10,062 nt of DNA from NCBI GenBank assembly GCA_946886855.1, contig CAMPJJ010000154.1, forward strand, positions 1-10,062, read 5' to 3'. Positions 1 through 6,061 of this stretch are shown here, piece by piece. The position numbers were made by a program, and so were the translations under genes. The DNA comes from an uncultured Roseateles sp. Its GTDB lineage: Bacteria; Pseudomonadota; Gammaproteobacteria; Burkholderiales; Burkholderiaceae. Every line of letters starts with the position of its first letter. Positions within the stretch are counted from its first letter, which is position 1. The notes under the pieces are model-generated. The model was not told the DNA's origin. It searched no databases and worked only from the letters and a program-made list of their open reading frames with translations.

Positions 1-87
1 GCCGCGGCGGAGAGCCTGCGCCAGCAGGCGATGGCGCTGACCGAGGCGATCTCGCGGTTCAAGGTCCGGGGCATGGCCGCCGCCTGA
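1..87 (+). CDS. Methyl-accepting chemotaxis protein, C-terminal end (partial)
   Basis: The window opens inside a reading frame that ends at TGA 85-87. Its 28 visible residues (AAAESLRQQAMALTEAISRF, then KVRGMAAA) match the usual end of a chemoreceptor cytoplasmic domain. In such proteins the last methylation helix (an A-A-E-S-L-R-x-Q-A pattern) runs into a short tail of the form xxFxV. Known role of the family: a membrane chemoreceptor signalling to CheA/CheW. The ligand-binding part lies to the left of the window, so the stimulus cannot be read. A strong terminator follows 49 bp after the stop, so this is the last gene of its transcript. The family call rests on a short tail only. Confidence 0.82.
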   Translation, partial: AAAESLRQQAMALTEAISRFKVRGMAAA

Positions 88-135
88 CAGCGTCATCCCT
101 ACAACCGTAAAACCGGAAATCCGGAAAACCGAAAT

Positions 136-160
136 GGGAGCCTTCAAGGCTCCCGTTTTT
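136..160 (+). terminator. Rho-independent terminator of the chemoreceptor gene
   Basis: GGGAGCCT (136-143) pairs perfectly with AGGCTCCC (147-154) around a 3-nt loop, or 7 bp around TTCAA. It is followed directly by GTTTTT (155-160). A stem of 7-8 bp plus a T-run 49 bp after a stop codon is a textbook intrinsic terminator for the + strand. Confidence 0.93.
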
Positions 161-245
161 CATTCATTCGTCGGCATCGATCTGGTGCAGATCGGTCCCG
201 GGTGCGATCGCCGGACGCGAGCGCGGAAACTTGTTGCAACCGACT

Positions 246-273
246 TTGAACCTGCTGCCTCGCAGCATAGAGT
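246..273 (+). promoter_or_regulatory. Candidate sigma70 promoter for the small gene at 307
   Basis: TTGAAC (246-251) and TAGAGT (268-273) are separated by 16 bp. Each matches its consensus hexamer (TTGACA, TATAAT) at four of six positions. This would place the start of transcription near 280, about 27 nt before the ATG at 307 and downstream of the terminator at 136-160. It is a motif match only. An inverted repeat CGATCT-N5-AGATCG at 178-194 lies upstream and could be an operator, but nothing confirms that. Confidence 0.35.
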
Positions 274-306
274 CGGCGGGTGTTCTGCCAGCTCGTGAGG
301 TCCAGC

Positions 307-531
307 ATGAGTTCAATTGCCATGACGGTGTTCCTCGACTCCTCGCCCGGGGAGCTTGTCGACCTGCCGCACGCCGGCTCCGGCCTGGAGCATCCGCTCG
401 TCTTCGACAGTGCCGCGCGCGAGATCCAGCAGCTGGCCGCCGACGGCCGGGCCGAGGTCGTCCAGCAACGCGTGAGCACCGTGGGCGACGAGTCGCTCAT
501 CGAGGCGCTGCGTTTCCGGCGCATCGCCTGA
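307..531 (+). CDS. Small hypothetical protein (74 aa)
   Basis: I do not recognise this protein. It begins MSSIAMTVFLDSSPGELVDL and ends in a charged stretch with DESLIEALRFRRIA. It is acidic to neutral, with no signal peptide or membrane segment, and the second half looks helical. I chose ATG 307 because GTGAGG (295-300) sits 6 nt upstream as a Shine-Dalgarno; the in-frame ATG at 280 has no such site. Most codons end in G or C, as expected for a real gene in this genome, and it is preceded by a terminator and a plausible promoter. It converges on the opposite-strand gene ending at 612. It may be a small soluble regulatory or adaptor protein, but no function can be inferred from the sequence. 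Confidence 0.55.
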   Translation: MSSIAMTVFLDSSPGELVDLPHAGSGLEHPLVFDSAAREIQQLAADGRAEVVQQRVSTVGDESLIEALRFRRIA

Positions 532-540
532 CCCTGCCCC

Positions 541-580
541 GACCCCGCCCGACCCCACCTGACGCCGCCTGACGCCGGGC
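541..580. repeat. 10-bp tandem repeat between convergent genes
   Basis: Four consecutive 10-bp units start with GAC: GACCCCGCCC, GACCCCACCT, GACGCCGCCT and GACGCCGGGC. An imperfect 11-bp unit (530-540) overlaps the stop codon of the small gene. The consensus is GACSCCRCCY. The period is close to one DNA helical turn. No coding role is apparent. Confidence 0.7.
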
Positions 581-595
581 CGCGCTCCGGCGCGG
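580..595. terminator. GC hairpin between convergent genes (weak terminator candidate)
   Basis: CCGCGC (580-585) and GCGCGG (590-595) form a 6-bp stem around a TCCG tetraloop. It lies between the + strand stop at 531 and the - strand stop at 612, where a shared bidirectional terminator is expected. There is no T-run on either side, so it is a weak candidate. Confidence 0.3.
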
Positions 596-611
596 GCTCT
601 CCGCCAGCCCG

Positions 612-1310
612 TCAAGGGGCGGCGTCGCTTGCCGCGAGTGCCGTCTGCATGCGCGCGCGCATCTCCGCGATGCGGCGTCGTTTTTCTTCCCCCTTGGCGA
701 GTTGCTCCGGCGGCAGGCCCATCGCGCGGCCCTGCTCGATCTGCTGGTCGAGCCGCGGCAGTTCGCGGTCGGCGGCGTCGACGAAGGCGCGTTGCGTCGC
801 CTGGTGCCGGTCCTGCTCGCGTCGCGCATAACCCTGGTGATCGTCGAGTTGCCAGGCCGGCGTTGGCGCCGTGTCCGCCGAGCGCTGGATCGGGGGCGCG
901 CGGTCGTCTCCGGCGACGCGGGAGTCCGCGAGGCTCCATGCCGCCGGCACCGCCGTGCCCGGCGCGGACGCGGGGGCCGAGGCCGGCGCGGCGGCGTTCG
1001 ATGCAGCGTTCGAGGCGGCGTTCGCTTCGAACGTTGACGAGGCTGCCGCCTCGCGCATCGGCACCACGCCTTCACGTTCAGCCGGCGTCGCCACCGCCAG
1101 GGCAGACGATGGCCCCGCCGATGCCGCAGCCGCGGCATCGCTCGTCCGGGCACGCCCGCCGACCGCGTTCCACGCAATGGCGAGCGCCACCGCGCCCGCC
1201 AGCGCCAGCGCCAGGGCCAGGGCCAGGGCCGCCGCGACCTTCAGGTCGATGCGGCCCAGTCGCCGGAGGGGCCGCGCGTGACGCTGCCGCGATCGGGTCT
1301 CAATGCGCAT
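612..1310 (-). CDS. Single-pass membrane-anchored hypothetical protein with helical C-terminus
   Basis: The 232-aa protein starts with a basic segment (R3-R20), then one hydrophobic helix (about 25-47, largely alternating Leu and Ala). A long Ala/Ser/Pro-rich low-complexity stretch follows (about 56-125), then a charged helical C-terminus (about 155-226, rich in Arg, Gln and Glu). This suggests an inner-membrane anchor with a flexible spacer holding a helical domain in the periplasm. I chose ATG 1310 over ATG 1316 because AAGGGG (1318-1323) then sits 7 nt upstream; at 1316 it would be only 1 nt away. The gene overlaps the end of the foldase-like gene by 11 bp, so the two are probably translationally coupled. 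The layout recalls membrane-anchored lipase foldases (Lif), but the Lif motif is absent and the protein is shorter. Function unknown; a role with the phospholipase is inference from position. Confidence 0.7.
   Translation of the reverse strand: MRIETRSRQRHARPLRRLGRIDLKVAAALALALALALAGAVALAIAWNAVGGRARTSDAAAAASAGPSSALAVATPAEREGVVPMREAAASSTFEANAASNAASNAAAPASAPASAPGTAVPAAWSLADSRVAGDDRAPPIQRSADTAPTPAWQLDDHQGYARREQDRHQATQRAFVDAADRELPRLDQQIEQGRAMGLPPEQLAKGEEKRRRIAEMRARMQTALAASDAAP
1198..1227. repeat. Hexanucleotide tandem repeat inside a transmembrane-helix codon run
   Basis: Five 6-bp units, two GCCAGC followed by three GCCAGG, run without interruption. Read on the - strand they encode alternating Leu and Ala within the membrane helix of the 612-1310 gene. 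Gain or loss of units would change the helix by two residues without a frameshift. Confidence 0.75.
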
Positions 1311-2688
1311 GCCCATGCCCCTTGCCCTCGGTCATCGGGCCTTGTGGCTGGAAGGCAGTCTCCGGCGGCAGGATGCCCGGCGCCCACTGCAAGCCTGCCG
1401 CCGCCAGGAGATCGGCCTGCCGTTGCCGCCAGCGCGCGCCCAGCTTCTCCAGGGCGATGGCCTGCCGTGCCTCGTGGCGGACCGTCTCGCTGTCGGCGGG
1501 ATGATGGCCGCGTGTCACCGAGAGGGCCTGCACCCGCTCCCAGCCCTGGCCGTCGGGATGGCGGATCGGCGGCGACGCCTGGCCCGCGGGCCAGGCTTGC
1601 AGCAGGTCGAGCACCCAGGCGTCGACCTCGGCCTGCGGCCGGGCCTCCCCCAGGCGCCACGCGACCGGTCTCACGCCCGGCCGCCCCCGCAGATCCGAAC
1701 CTGGCGCGGCATCGCCGCAGTCCGTGCGATCGTCGCAACGCAGGCTCAGGCCTGCCACCGACTCCAGGCGTTCGAAACTGTCCAGATGTGCGCGGTAGTA
1801 CGCCGCGATCTCGTCCGCGCTCACCGCCGTCGCCAACGCGTCCCGAGGCGGCGCATCCCCATGTGGATCGCCCGTCAGGCCCTGCCAGCGCTGCCACGCC
1901 AGCTTGCGCTGCCGGGCTTCGATGATCCGCCGGACGAAGTCGAGTTCGGCCTCGCTCCAGCCACTCCGGCGATGCAGCCATTGCTCGACGTAACGCTCCC
2001 GCAGCAGTTGCCGGGCCTGGGCCTGCGCGAACGCCAGGTCGCCGCCGCGCAGGAGTCGACGGCCCTGCACGTTCTGCAGCGGCCAGACATCGGCCACGGT
2101 GATCGCGCCGGCCGGCGTGTCGCCGTAGGCGCGATGCCGCAGCAGCACGAGGCGCGCCGCGGCGATGCGCTGCACATCGTCGAGGGCCTCGTCCATCCGC
2201 AGGCGATCGCCCTGCCCGACCGACCACAACGACCGCCAGGCCTGCGCATCGACGGCCGACGGCAACGCCGGTGCCGACGACTGCCAGTCGTGCTCGATGC
2301 GCTCGGGCCAGACCTGCTGCAGGGTCGCGAGCCATTGGCGTCGCACGTCGACCTCCGGTGCGAAAGCCACCCGCCTGCTCGCGAACAAGTCCGCGTCGCC
2401 GACCTCGCGCGCCGCCGCGTCGCCCATCAGCAGGTCGATCGCCAGATGCCGCGTCAGTTCGGGGAGCGTCAGGTCCGGCTGCTCGCGCCGGGCGAGCCGC
2501 CACAGCGCCTCGGTCGGCCGGCGCGGGATCACGTCGTCGCCGACACGGGCGATCCAGCTCGATGCATCGGCGGCCGCGTCGATGGGCACGGCCGCGATGC
2601 CGCCGTGCACGGGCAGCAGCGCCCCGGCGGCAAGCGCCAGCGCGGCCACCACCACCGTCGCCGCGGCGCGCGAGGTCCGCCCGCTCAC
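1300..2688 (-). CDS. Exported SurA/PpiC-like peptidyl-prolyl isomerase-type foldase, degenerate parvulin region
   Basis: This 462-aa protein has a GTG start at 2688 within a GTGA overlap with the stop of the phospholipase gene. The N-terminus (Arg4, Arg7, then a hydrophobic run 10-29) is a signal peptide or anchor. Residues 45-70 (WIARVGDDVIPRRPTEALWR) look like the opening of SurA/PpiC foldases. Residues 292-305 (DEIAAYYRAHLDSF) match the helix that precedes a parvulin domain. The parvulin region itself (about 309-395) is poorly conserved: the usual histidines and Gly/Phe-rich motifs are not evident, and a C318-x5-C324 pair is present. It probably acts as a periplasmic holdase or a specialised chaperone rather than a standard isomerase. 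The C-terminus is His/Gly-rich (GKGHGHAH). The overlap with the phospholipase gene suggests that enzyme is its client; this is inference. Confidence 0.62.
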   Translation of the reverse strand: MSGRTSRAAATVVVAALALAAGALLPVHGGIAAVPIDAAADASSWIARVGDDVIPRRPTEALWRLARREQPDLTLPELTRHLAIDLLMGDAAAREVGDADLFASRRVAFAPEVDVRRQWLATLQQVWPERIEHDWQSSAPALPSAVDAQAWRSLWSVGQGDRLRMDEALDDVQRIAAARLVLLRHRAYGDTPAGAITVADVWPLQNVQGRRLLRGGDLAFAQAQARQLLRERYVEQWLHRRSGWSEAELDFVRRIIEARQRKLAWQRWQGLTGDPHGDAPPRDALATAVSADEIAAYYRAHLDSFERLESVAGLSLRCDDRTDCGDAAPGSDLRGRPGVRPVAWRLGEARPQAEVDAWVLDLLQAWPAGQASPPIRHPDGQGWERVQALSVTRGHHPADSETVRHEARQAIALEKLGARWRQRQADLLAAAGLQWAPGILPPETAFQPQGPMTEGKGHGHAH

Positions 2689-3701
2689 AGCCGTTCGGCC
2701 GCGCGATTCAACAGATGGACCACCATCGCGATCGCATGCGGCACGACCACGCGTCCCACGTCCCGACGCACCGCATGGTCGGTCGTCGACAGCACCTGCC
2801 CGCCGCGGCTGTACGAGATCTGCCCCCCCTGGCGCAACAGCGGACGGATGTCGCCGGCCGTCGCGGCCAGCGGCGTGTAGCTGCCCAGCGCCGCGGTGAC
2901 CAGCGCATCGGCGTTCAGCGTCTCGCTGTCGTAATAGTCCTTGACCCAGGTCTCCCAGCCGGCGTGGTTCAACGCGGACGTCGTCCAGGTGTGATGCGGC
3001 TGCAGCAGGTCGGTCGTGTGCATCACGAAGCCCAGGCTCTGCACGGTGGGCCGGGCCAGGAACTGCGACCACCAGTACTGGCCGAGGTTGTCGATCGGCT
3101 GGAACGGCGCCTTCTCGAAGTCCGCATACATCGACGCGCTCGACGATCCGCCCTGGCGGTAGTTGGCTTCCGTCAGCCCGTACGAGTTGTACTTGCTGCC
3201 GTCGCTGAACCAGCCCTTCATGCCGCCCTTGCCGTCGTCCAGGTGGTCGCCGACCAGCCAGGCGGCGGCCAGGTCGTCGATGTCGCCCTTGACCGTGAGC
3301 TTGGCGTAGTTGTAGCCGCCGAAGGGGTTGCCGTGGACGTCCGGCCCCTGCGTGCGGTTCTGGAAGTGCCAGTACGAGGTGTAGTTGACGATGCCCGAGC
3401 CCAGCCCCCACACCGGCGCGAGCACGCAATCGCCCGTCACGGCGCCGCAGAGGTAGGTGTCGGCGAAATCGTCGACGTCGTAGGCGCCCTGGCCCAGTTG
3501 CTCCGCGAACTGGTCGATGGTGTAGCCGGCGCGTGTCACGCCGGCCAGCAGCTTGGCGTAGTTGGTGGTGTCCGCATGCCGCTGCATGTAGCGGACCGCA
3601 TCGATGGCGATGCGCTTGTGGGTGTCCTGGGCGAAGGCGTTGGCGTCGGTCTGGTGGACGAGCCCCGCCGCCACGGCGGTCAGTAGCAGGATGGATCGCA
3701 T
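2685..3701 (-). CDS. Secreted zinc-dependent phospholipase C-like enzyme
   Basis: The 338-aa precursor has a signal peptide (1-22, cut after ANA). The mature part carries ligands in the order found in zinc phospholipases C such as Clostridium alpha-toxin: H28 (THKR), an Asp in DVDDFAD (76-80), H112 (YWHF), then H228, D231 and H237 (HTTDLLQPHH), and the pair H246-x3-E250 (HAGWE). These would bind a tri-zinc centre that hydrolyses phospholipid headgroups or other phosphodiesters. The N-terminal Trp ligand of the classical enzymes is not seen; mature residue 1 may be Phe. The central motif is H-x2-D-x5-H instead of H-x3-D-x5-H. ATG 3701 is supported by AGGGAAG 6 nt upstream and by the signal peptide. 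It is the first gene of a three-gene overlapping set. An S1/P1-type nuclease is an alternative in the same fold. Confidence 0.75.
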   Translation of the reverse strand: MRSILLLTAVAAGLVHQTDANAFAQDTHKRIAIDAVRYMQRHADTTNYAKLLAGVTRAGYTIDQFAEQLGQGAYDVDDFADTYLCGAVTGDCVLAPVWGLGSGIVNYTSYWHFQNRTQGPDVHGNPFGGYNYAKLTVKGDIDDLAAAWLVGDHLDDGKGGMKGWFSDGSKYNSYGLTEANYRQGGSSSASMYADFEKAPFQPIDNLGQYWWSQFLARPTVQSLGFVMHTTDLLQPHHTWTTSALNHAGWETWVKDYYDSETLNADALVTAALGSYTPLAATAGDIRPLLRQGGQISYSRGGQVLSTTDHAVRRDVGRVVVPHAIAMVVHLLNRAAERL

Positions 3702-3802
3702 CGAAGTCTTCCCTGATGGTCCCGAATGCCGCGTGCTTTCCGCACGTCGAAATATGGGCACCGATGTTCGGGGAAACGCATGACGATCCGGTGAAGACTT
3801 CG
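3702..3802 (-). promoter_or_regulatory. Repeated odd palindrome GAAG-W-CTTC around the phospholipase start
   Basis: CGAAGTCTTC (3702-3711) and GAAGACTTCG (3793-3802) are perfect 10-bp inverted copies with 81 bp between them. Each 9-bp core is also a palindrome with one central base. The left copy lies exactly between the SD and the ATG of the phospholipase gene. They could be paired protein-binding sites. If the transcript starts upstream of 3802, they could instead form a long-range stem that masks the start codon. Confidence 0.4.
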
Positions 3803-3827
3803 TCCGACGCCGGGGTTCTCCCTGTCC

Positions 3828-3852
3828 CCCGACGTCGGGACGCCGGGACGCC
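3828..3852. repeat. 12-bp palindrome and 8-bp tandem repeat upstream of the phospholipase operon
   Basis: CCCGACGTCGGG (3828-3839) is a perfect palindrome about 127 bp upstream of the phospholipase ATG. It runs into two direct copies of GGGACGCC (3837-3852). The whole stretch 3702-3945 (244 bp) holds no gene that I can support. It must carry the promoter of the 3701 operon, but I see no convincing -35/-10 pair. Confidence 0.45.
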
Positions 3853-3924
3853 AGCACGCACGAACGCCGGCACGTCGACCGCCGTGCGCTCGCCGGCCGG
3901 GGCGTCACGGGGTCAGGACTTGCA

Positions 3925-3944
3925 CCGACGGGGCATGCCGTCGG
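3925..3944. terminator. Hairpin just downstream of the patatin stop
   Basis: CCGACGG (3925-3931) pairs with CCGTCGG (3938-3944) around a 6-nt loop. It lies directly after the patatin gene's stop codon (3946-3948) on the - strand. There is no T-run, so termination is only possible, not shown. Near-identical 13-mers GGTCAGGACTTGC (3911-3923) and GGTCAGGTCTTGC (3944-3956) flank the hairpin. Confidence 0.35.
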
Positions 3945-3945
3945 G

Positions 3946-5106
3946 TCAGGTCTTGCCCGGTTTGCCCATGAGTTTGCCGACCGCCTTGTCGACGGTCTTG
4001 TTCGCCGTCTTGTCCACCTTCTTCGAAGGCGGCTTGATCGCCGGCCGCGCATTGCGCACCCGGTTGGCAAGGAACACTTCCCCGATATCCAAGGTGCTCT
4101 CGTGTCCCACATGCTTCGCGCACGTGGTCAGCCAGCCGTCGGCCGCCGCGCGGCCGAGACCGAACAAGGTCGTCAGCAGCCGCGGATCGGTGTTGAGCTT
4201 GCTGGACGCTCCGAACTGCGCCAGCCCGCCCTCGTCGGCCACGCGATGCAGGCGCATCTGCTTGTAGCGTGTGGGATCGATGCGCTGGTCGCGCAGCAGC
4301 CGCTGCACGAAGTGGATTGCCCGCAACTCGGCCACCAGGCTGGCGTTGAACGTGATCTCGTTGATGCGATCGTCGATCTCGGTGGAGGTCCGCGGGATGC
4401 CGTCGTGCTGGCGCGGATTGATCTGGATCAGCAGCACGTCGTCCGACTCGGTGCCGTAGACCAGCGGCCACAGCGCCGGGTTGCCCGAGAAGCCGCCGTC
4501 CCAGAACGGCTCGCCGTCGATGACGACCGTCTGCGCGCTGTGCGGCAGGCAGGCCGAGGCCATCAATGCCTCGATGCTCAGGTCGTCGCCGTTGAACACG
4601 CGCGGCTGCCCGGTACGCACCGAGGTCGCCGTGACGAAGACCTTGATCGGTCCGGCGTGCAGCGCGTCGATGTCGACATGTCGACGCACGATGTCGCGCA
4701 GCGGATCGAGGTTGAAGGGATTGAGCTGGTACGGGCTCCACAGCCGCAGCCACGCGTCCCAGGCGGCGATCCCGGGCCAGGCGCTGCGGTTGAAGACCCA
4801 GGCGGGTGTCTCGAACGCCGCCGTGGTGGCCGGCCCCTTGGCCTCGCCCACGAGACCGAAACACGCGGGCACGCCGGAGACGTCCTGCCAGAAGCGCGAC
4901 AGCGCCTGCCGGGCCCCGAGCGCGCCGCCCCGCGCGAAACCGGTGGCCATCACGGCGGCGTTCATCGCGCCGGCGCTGGTGCCGGAGACGCCGTCGATGC
5001 GCAGCGAGCCGTCCTCGAGCAGCCGGTCCAGCACGCCCCAGGTGAAGGCGCCGTGGGAGCCGCCGCCCTGCAGGGCGAGGTCGATCGGACGGGGCGATGT
5101 CGGCAT
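3946..5106 (-). CDS. Patatin-like phospholipase with a lysine-periodic C-terminal tail
   Basis: This 386-aa serine acyl hydrolase carries all the family hallmarks. They are the oxyanion-hole motif GGGSHG (14-19), the nucleophile elbow GTSAG (42-46, Ser44) and the catalytic WDGG (202-205, Asp203), giving a Ser-Asp dyad. Patatins release fatty acids from phospholipids or other lipids. No signal peptide is seen, so it should act in the cytoplasm or at the inner face of the membrane. The core ends near residue 355. A basic tail follows with Lys at 362, 366, 370, 374, 378 and 382, every fourth residue. The start at 5106 fits the family length, although no good SD is visible. It lies 49 bp after the solute-binding protein gene on the same strand and may share its transcript. 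Confidence 0.94.
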   Translation of the reverse strand: MPTSPRPIDLALQGGGSHGAFTWGVLDRLLEDGSLRIDGVSGTSAGAMNAAVMATGFARGGALGARQALSRFWQDVSGVPACFGLVGEAKGPATTAAFETPAWVFNRSAWPGIAAWDAWLRLWSPYQLNPFNLDPLRDIVRRHVDIDALHAGPIKVFVTATSVRTGQPRVFNGDDLSIEALMASACLPHSAQTVVIDGEPFWDGGFSGNPALWPLVYGTESDDVLLIQINPRQHDGIPRTSTEIDDRINEITFNASLVAELRAIHFVQRLLRDQRIDPTRYKQMRLHRVADEGGLAQFGASSKLNTDPRLLTTLFGLGRAAADGWLTTCAKHVGHESTLDIGEVFLANRVRNARPAIKPPSKKVDKTANKTVDKAVGKLMGKPGKT

Positions 5107-5155
5107 GGCGTGAAGGCGCGAGGGACGCTCGCGCGGCTGCGTTGGAACCAGCAGC

Positions 5156-6034
5156 CTACCTTGGCGGCGGATCGTTCGGCAGCCAGCGCCTGTGGATCGC
5201 CTGGAAGCTGCCGTCGCGCTTCATCTCGTTGAGTTGCGACTGCCAGGCGTGGAGGGTCCCCATCGGCGTGCTGCGCGAGAACGCGATGTAGCCGTCGCTG
5301 GCGGCGAAGCTGAACACCTCTTCCAGCGCATCGCGCGCGACCCCGGCCTGCACCAGGGTCTGGGGCATCGACAGCTTCTCCGCGGCGAACAGGGGCGCCC
5401 GACCGGCCGCCAGCATGCGCACGCCCTGGATCGGATCGCTGATCTGCTGCAGGTTGCGGAAGCCGGCCGACTGGAGCTGCGTCAGCGTGTACCAGTCCCG
5501 CACGACCAGCACCTTGGCCGCGCGCTTCGCCTCGGCCAGCGAGCGCAGCCGGAGGCCGCTGCCGGCCTTCGCGTAGAAGGTGCTCTGGAAGGTGACGATC
5601 GGTCCCACCCACTGGAAGAGCTTCTCGCGCTCGGGGATGCGGGCCATCGAGAACAGCGCCGCCGGCGGACCGTCCTGCGCTTCGCGGAAGGCGCGGGCCC
5701 AGGGCATGAACTCGATCGGCAGCGACTGCCCGAGCCGCTTCTGGATCGCCTGCACGATGTCCACGGAGAGGCCGCGCGGCTGGCCGAACTCGGTGAAGTT
5801 GATCGGCGGGAATTCCTCGCTCAGCAGTCGCAGCGACGCGGACGGCGCACCGCCGGACGACGCGACGGTCGCGGTCGTGGTGGAGGCCGTCAGCGGCGCG
5901 GTCAGCGCGGGCGGTGGGGTCGATGTCGAAGCCGACCCCGGCCCGAGGGCCGGAGGCGGCAACGTGGCGCGGCCGGCGGCGTGTGCGCCGCTGAACCAGG
6001 CCAGACCCGCCAGGGTCAGGTGTCGTCGATGCAT
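5156..6034 (-). CDS. Orphan periplasmic solute-binding protein (amino-acid type, PBP2 fold)
   Basis: The 292-aa precursor has an export signal (1-20, starting MHRRHLTLAGLAW, with an RR pair that could suit Tat) ending near AHA. A Pro/Thr/Ala/Ser linker follows (about 21-66), then a family-3 solute-binding domain (about 68-285). The domain shows LRLLSEEFPPINF (68-80), the GLSVDIVQAI helix and a C-terminal AIHRRWL. Such proteins deliver amino acids or similar ligands to ABC importers, or act as sensors. No permease or ATPase gene lies nearby, so the partner is unknown. I chose ATG 6034 because the signal peptide starts there. The candidate promoter at 6062-6089 also falls inside the longer possible frame starting at 6127. 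There is no obvious SD. Confidence 0.85.
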   Translation of the reverse strand: MHRRHLTLAGLAWFSGAHAAGRATLPPPALGPGSASTSTPPPALTAPLTASTTTATVASSGGAPSASLRLLSEEFPPINFTEFGQPRGLSVDIVQAIQKRLGQSLPIEFMPWARAFREAQDGPPAALFSMARIPEREKLFQWVGPIVTFQSTFYAKAGSGLRLRSLAEAKRAAKVLVVRDWYTLTQLQSAGFRNLQQISDPIQGVRMLAAGRAPLFAAEKLSMPQTLVQAGVARDALEEVFSFAASDGYIAFSRSTPMGTLHAWQSQLNEMKRDGSFQAIHRRWLPNDPPPR

Positions 6035-6061
6035 CCGCGAATCAGGTAAGGCGTTCGAACC

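Noticed and set aside
612..1310. Lipase-specific foldase (Lif/LipB)
   Set aside because: The membrane-anchor plus Ala/Pro linker layout is similar, but the conserved Lif motif is absent, the protein is about 100 residues shorter and the neighbouring enzyme is not a Lif-dependent alpha/beta-hydrolase lipase.
1303..2880. A 525-codon + strand frame opposite the foldase gene
   Set aside because: It has Arg/Pro/Gln-rich shadow composition, no family similarity and no SD, and it lies across two coupled - strand genes.
2689..3873. N-terminal extension of the foldase frame up to 3873
   Set aside because: This stretch is antiparallel-free but out of frame with the phospholipase, which has a signal peptide, SD and metal ligands here. 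The GTG at 2688 in a GTGA junction explains the real start.
3702..4112. Longer version of the phospholipase starting at 4112
   Set aside because: The extra 137 residues would overlap the patatin gene on the same strand and precede a good signal peptide and SD at 3701.
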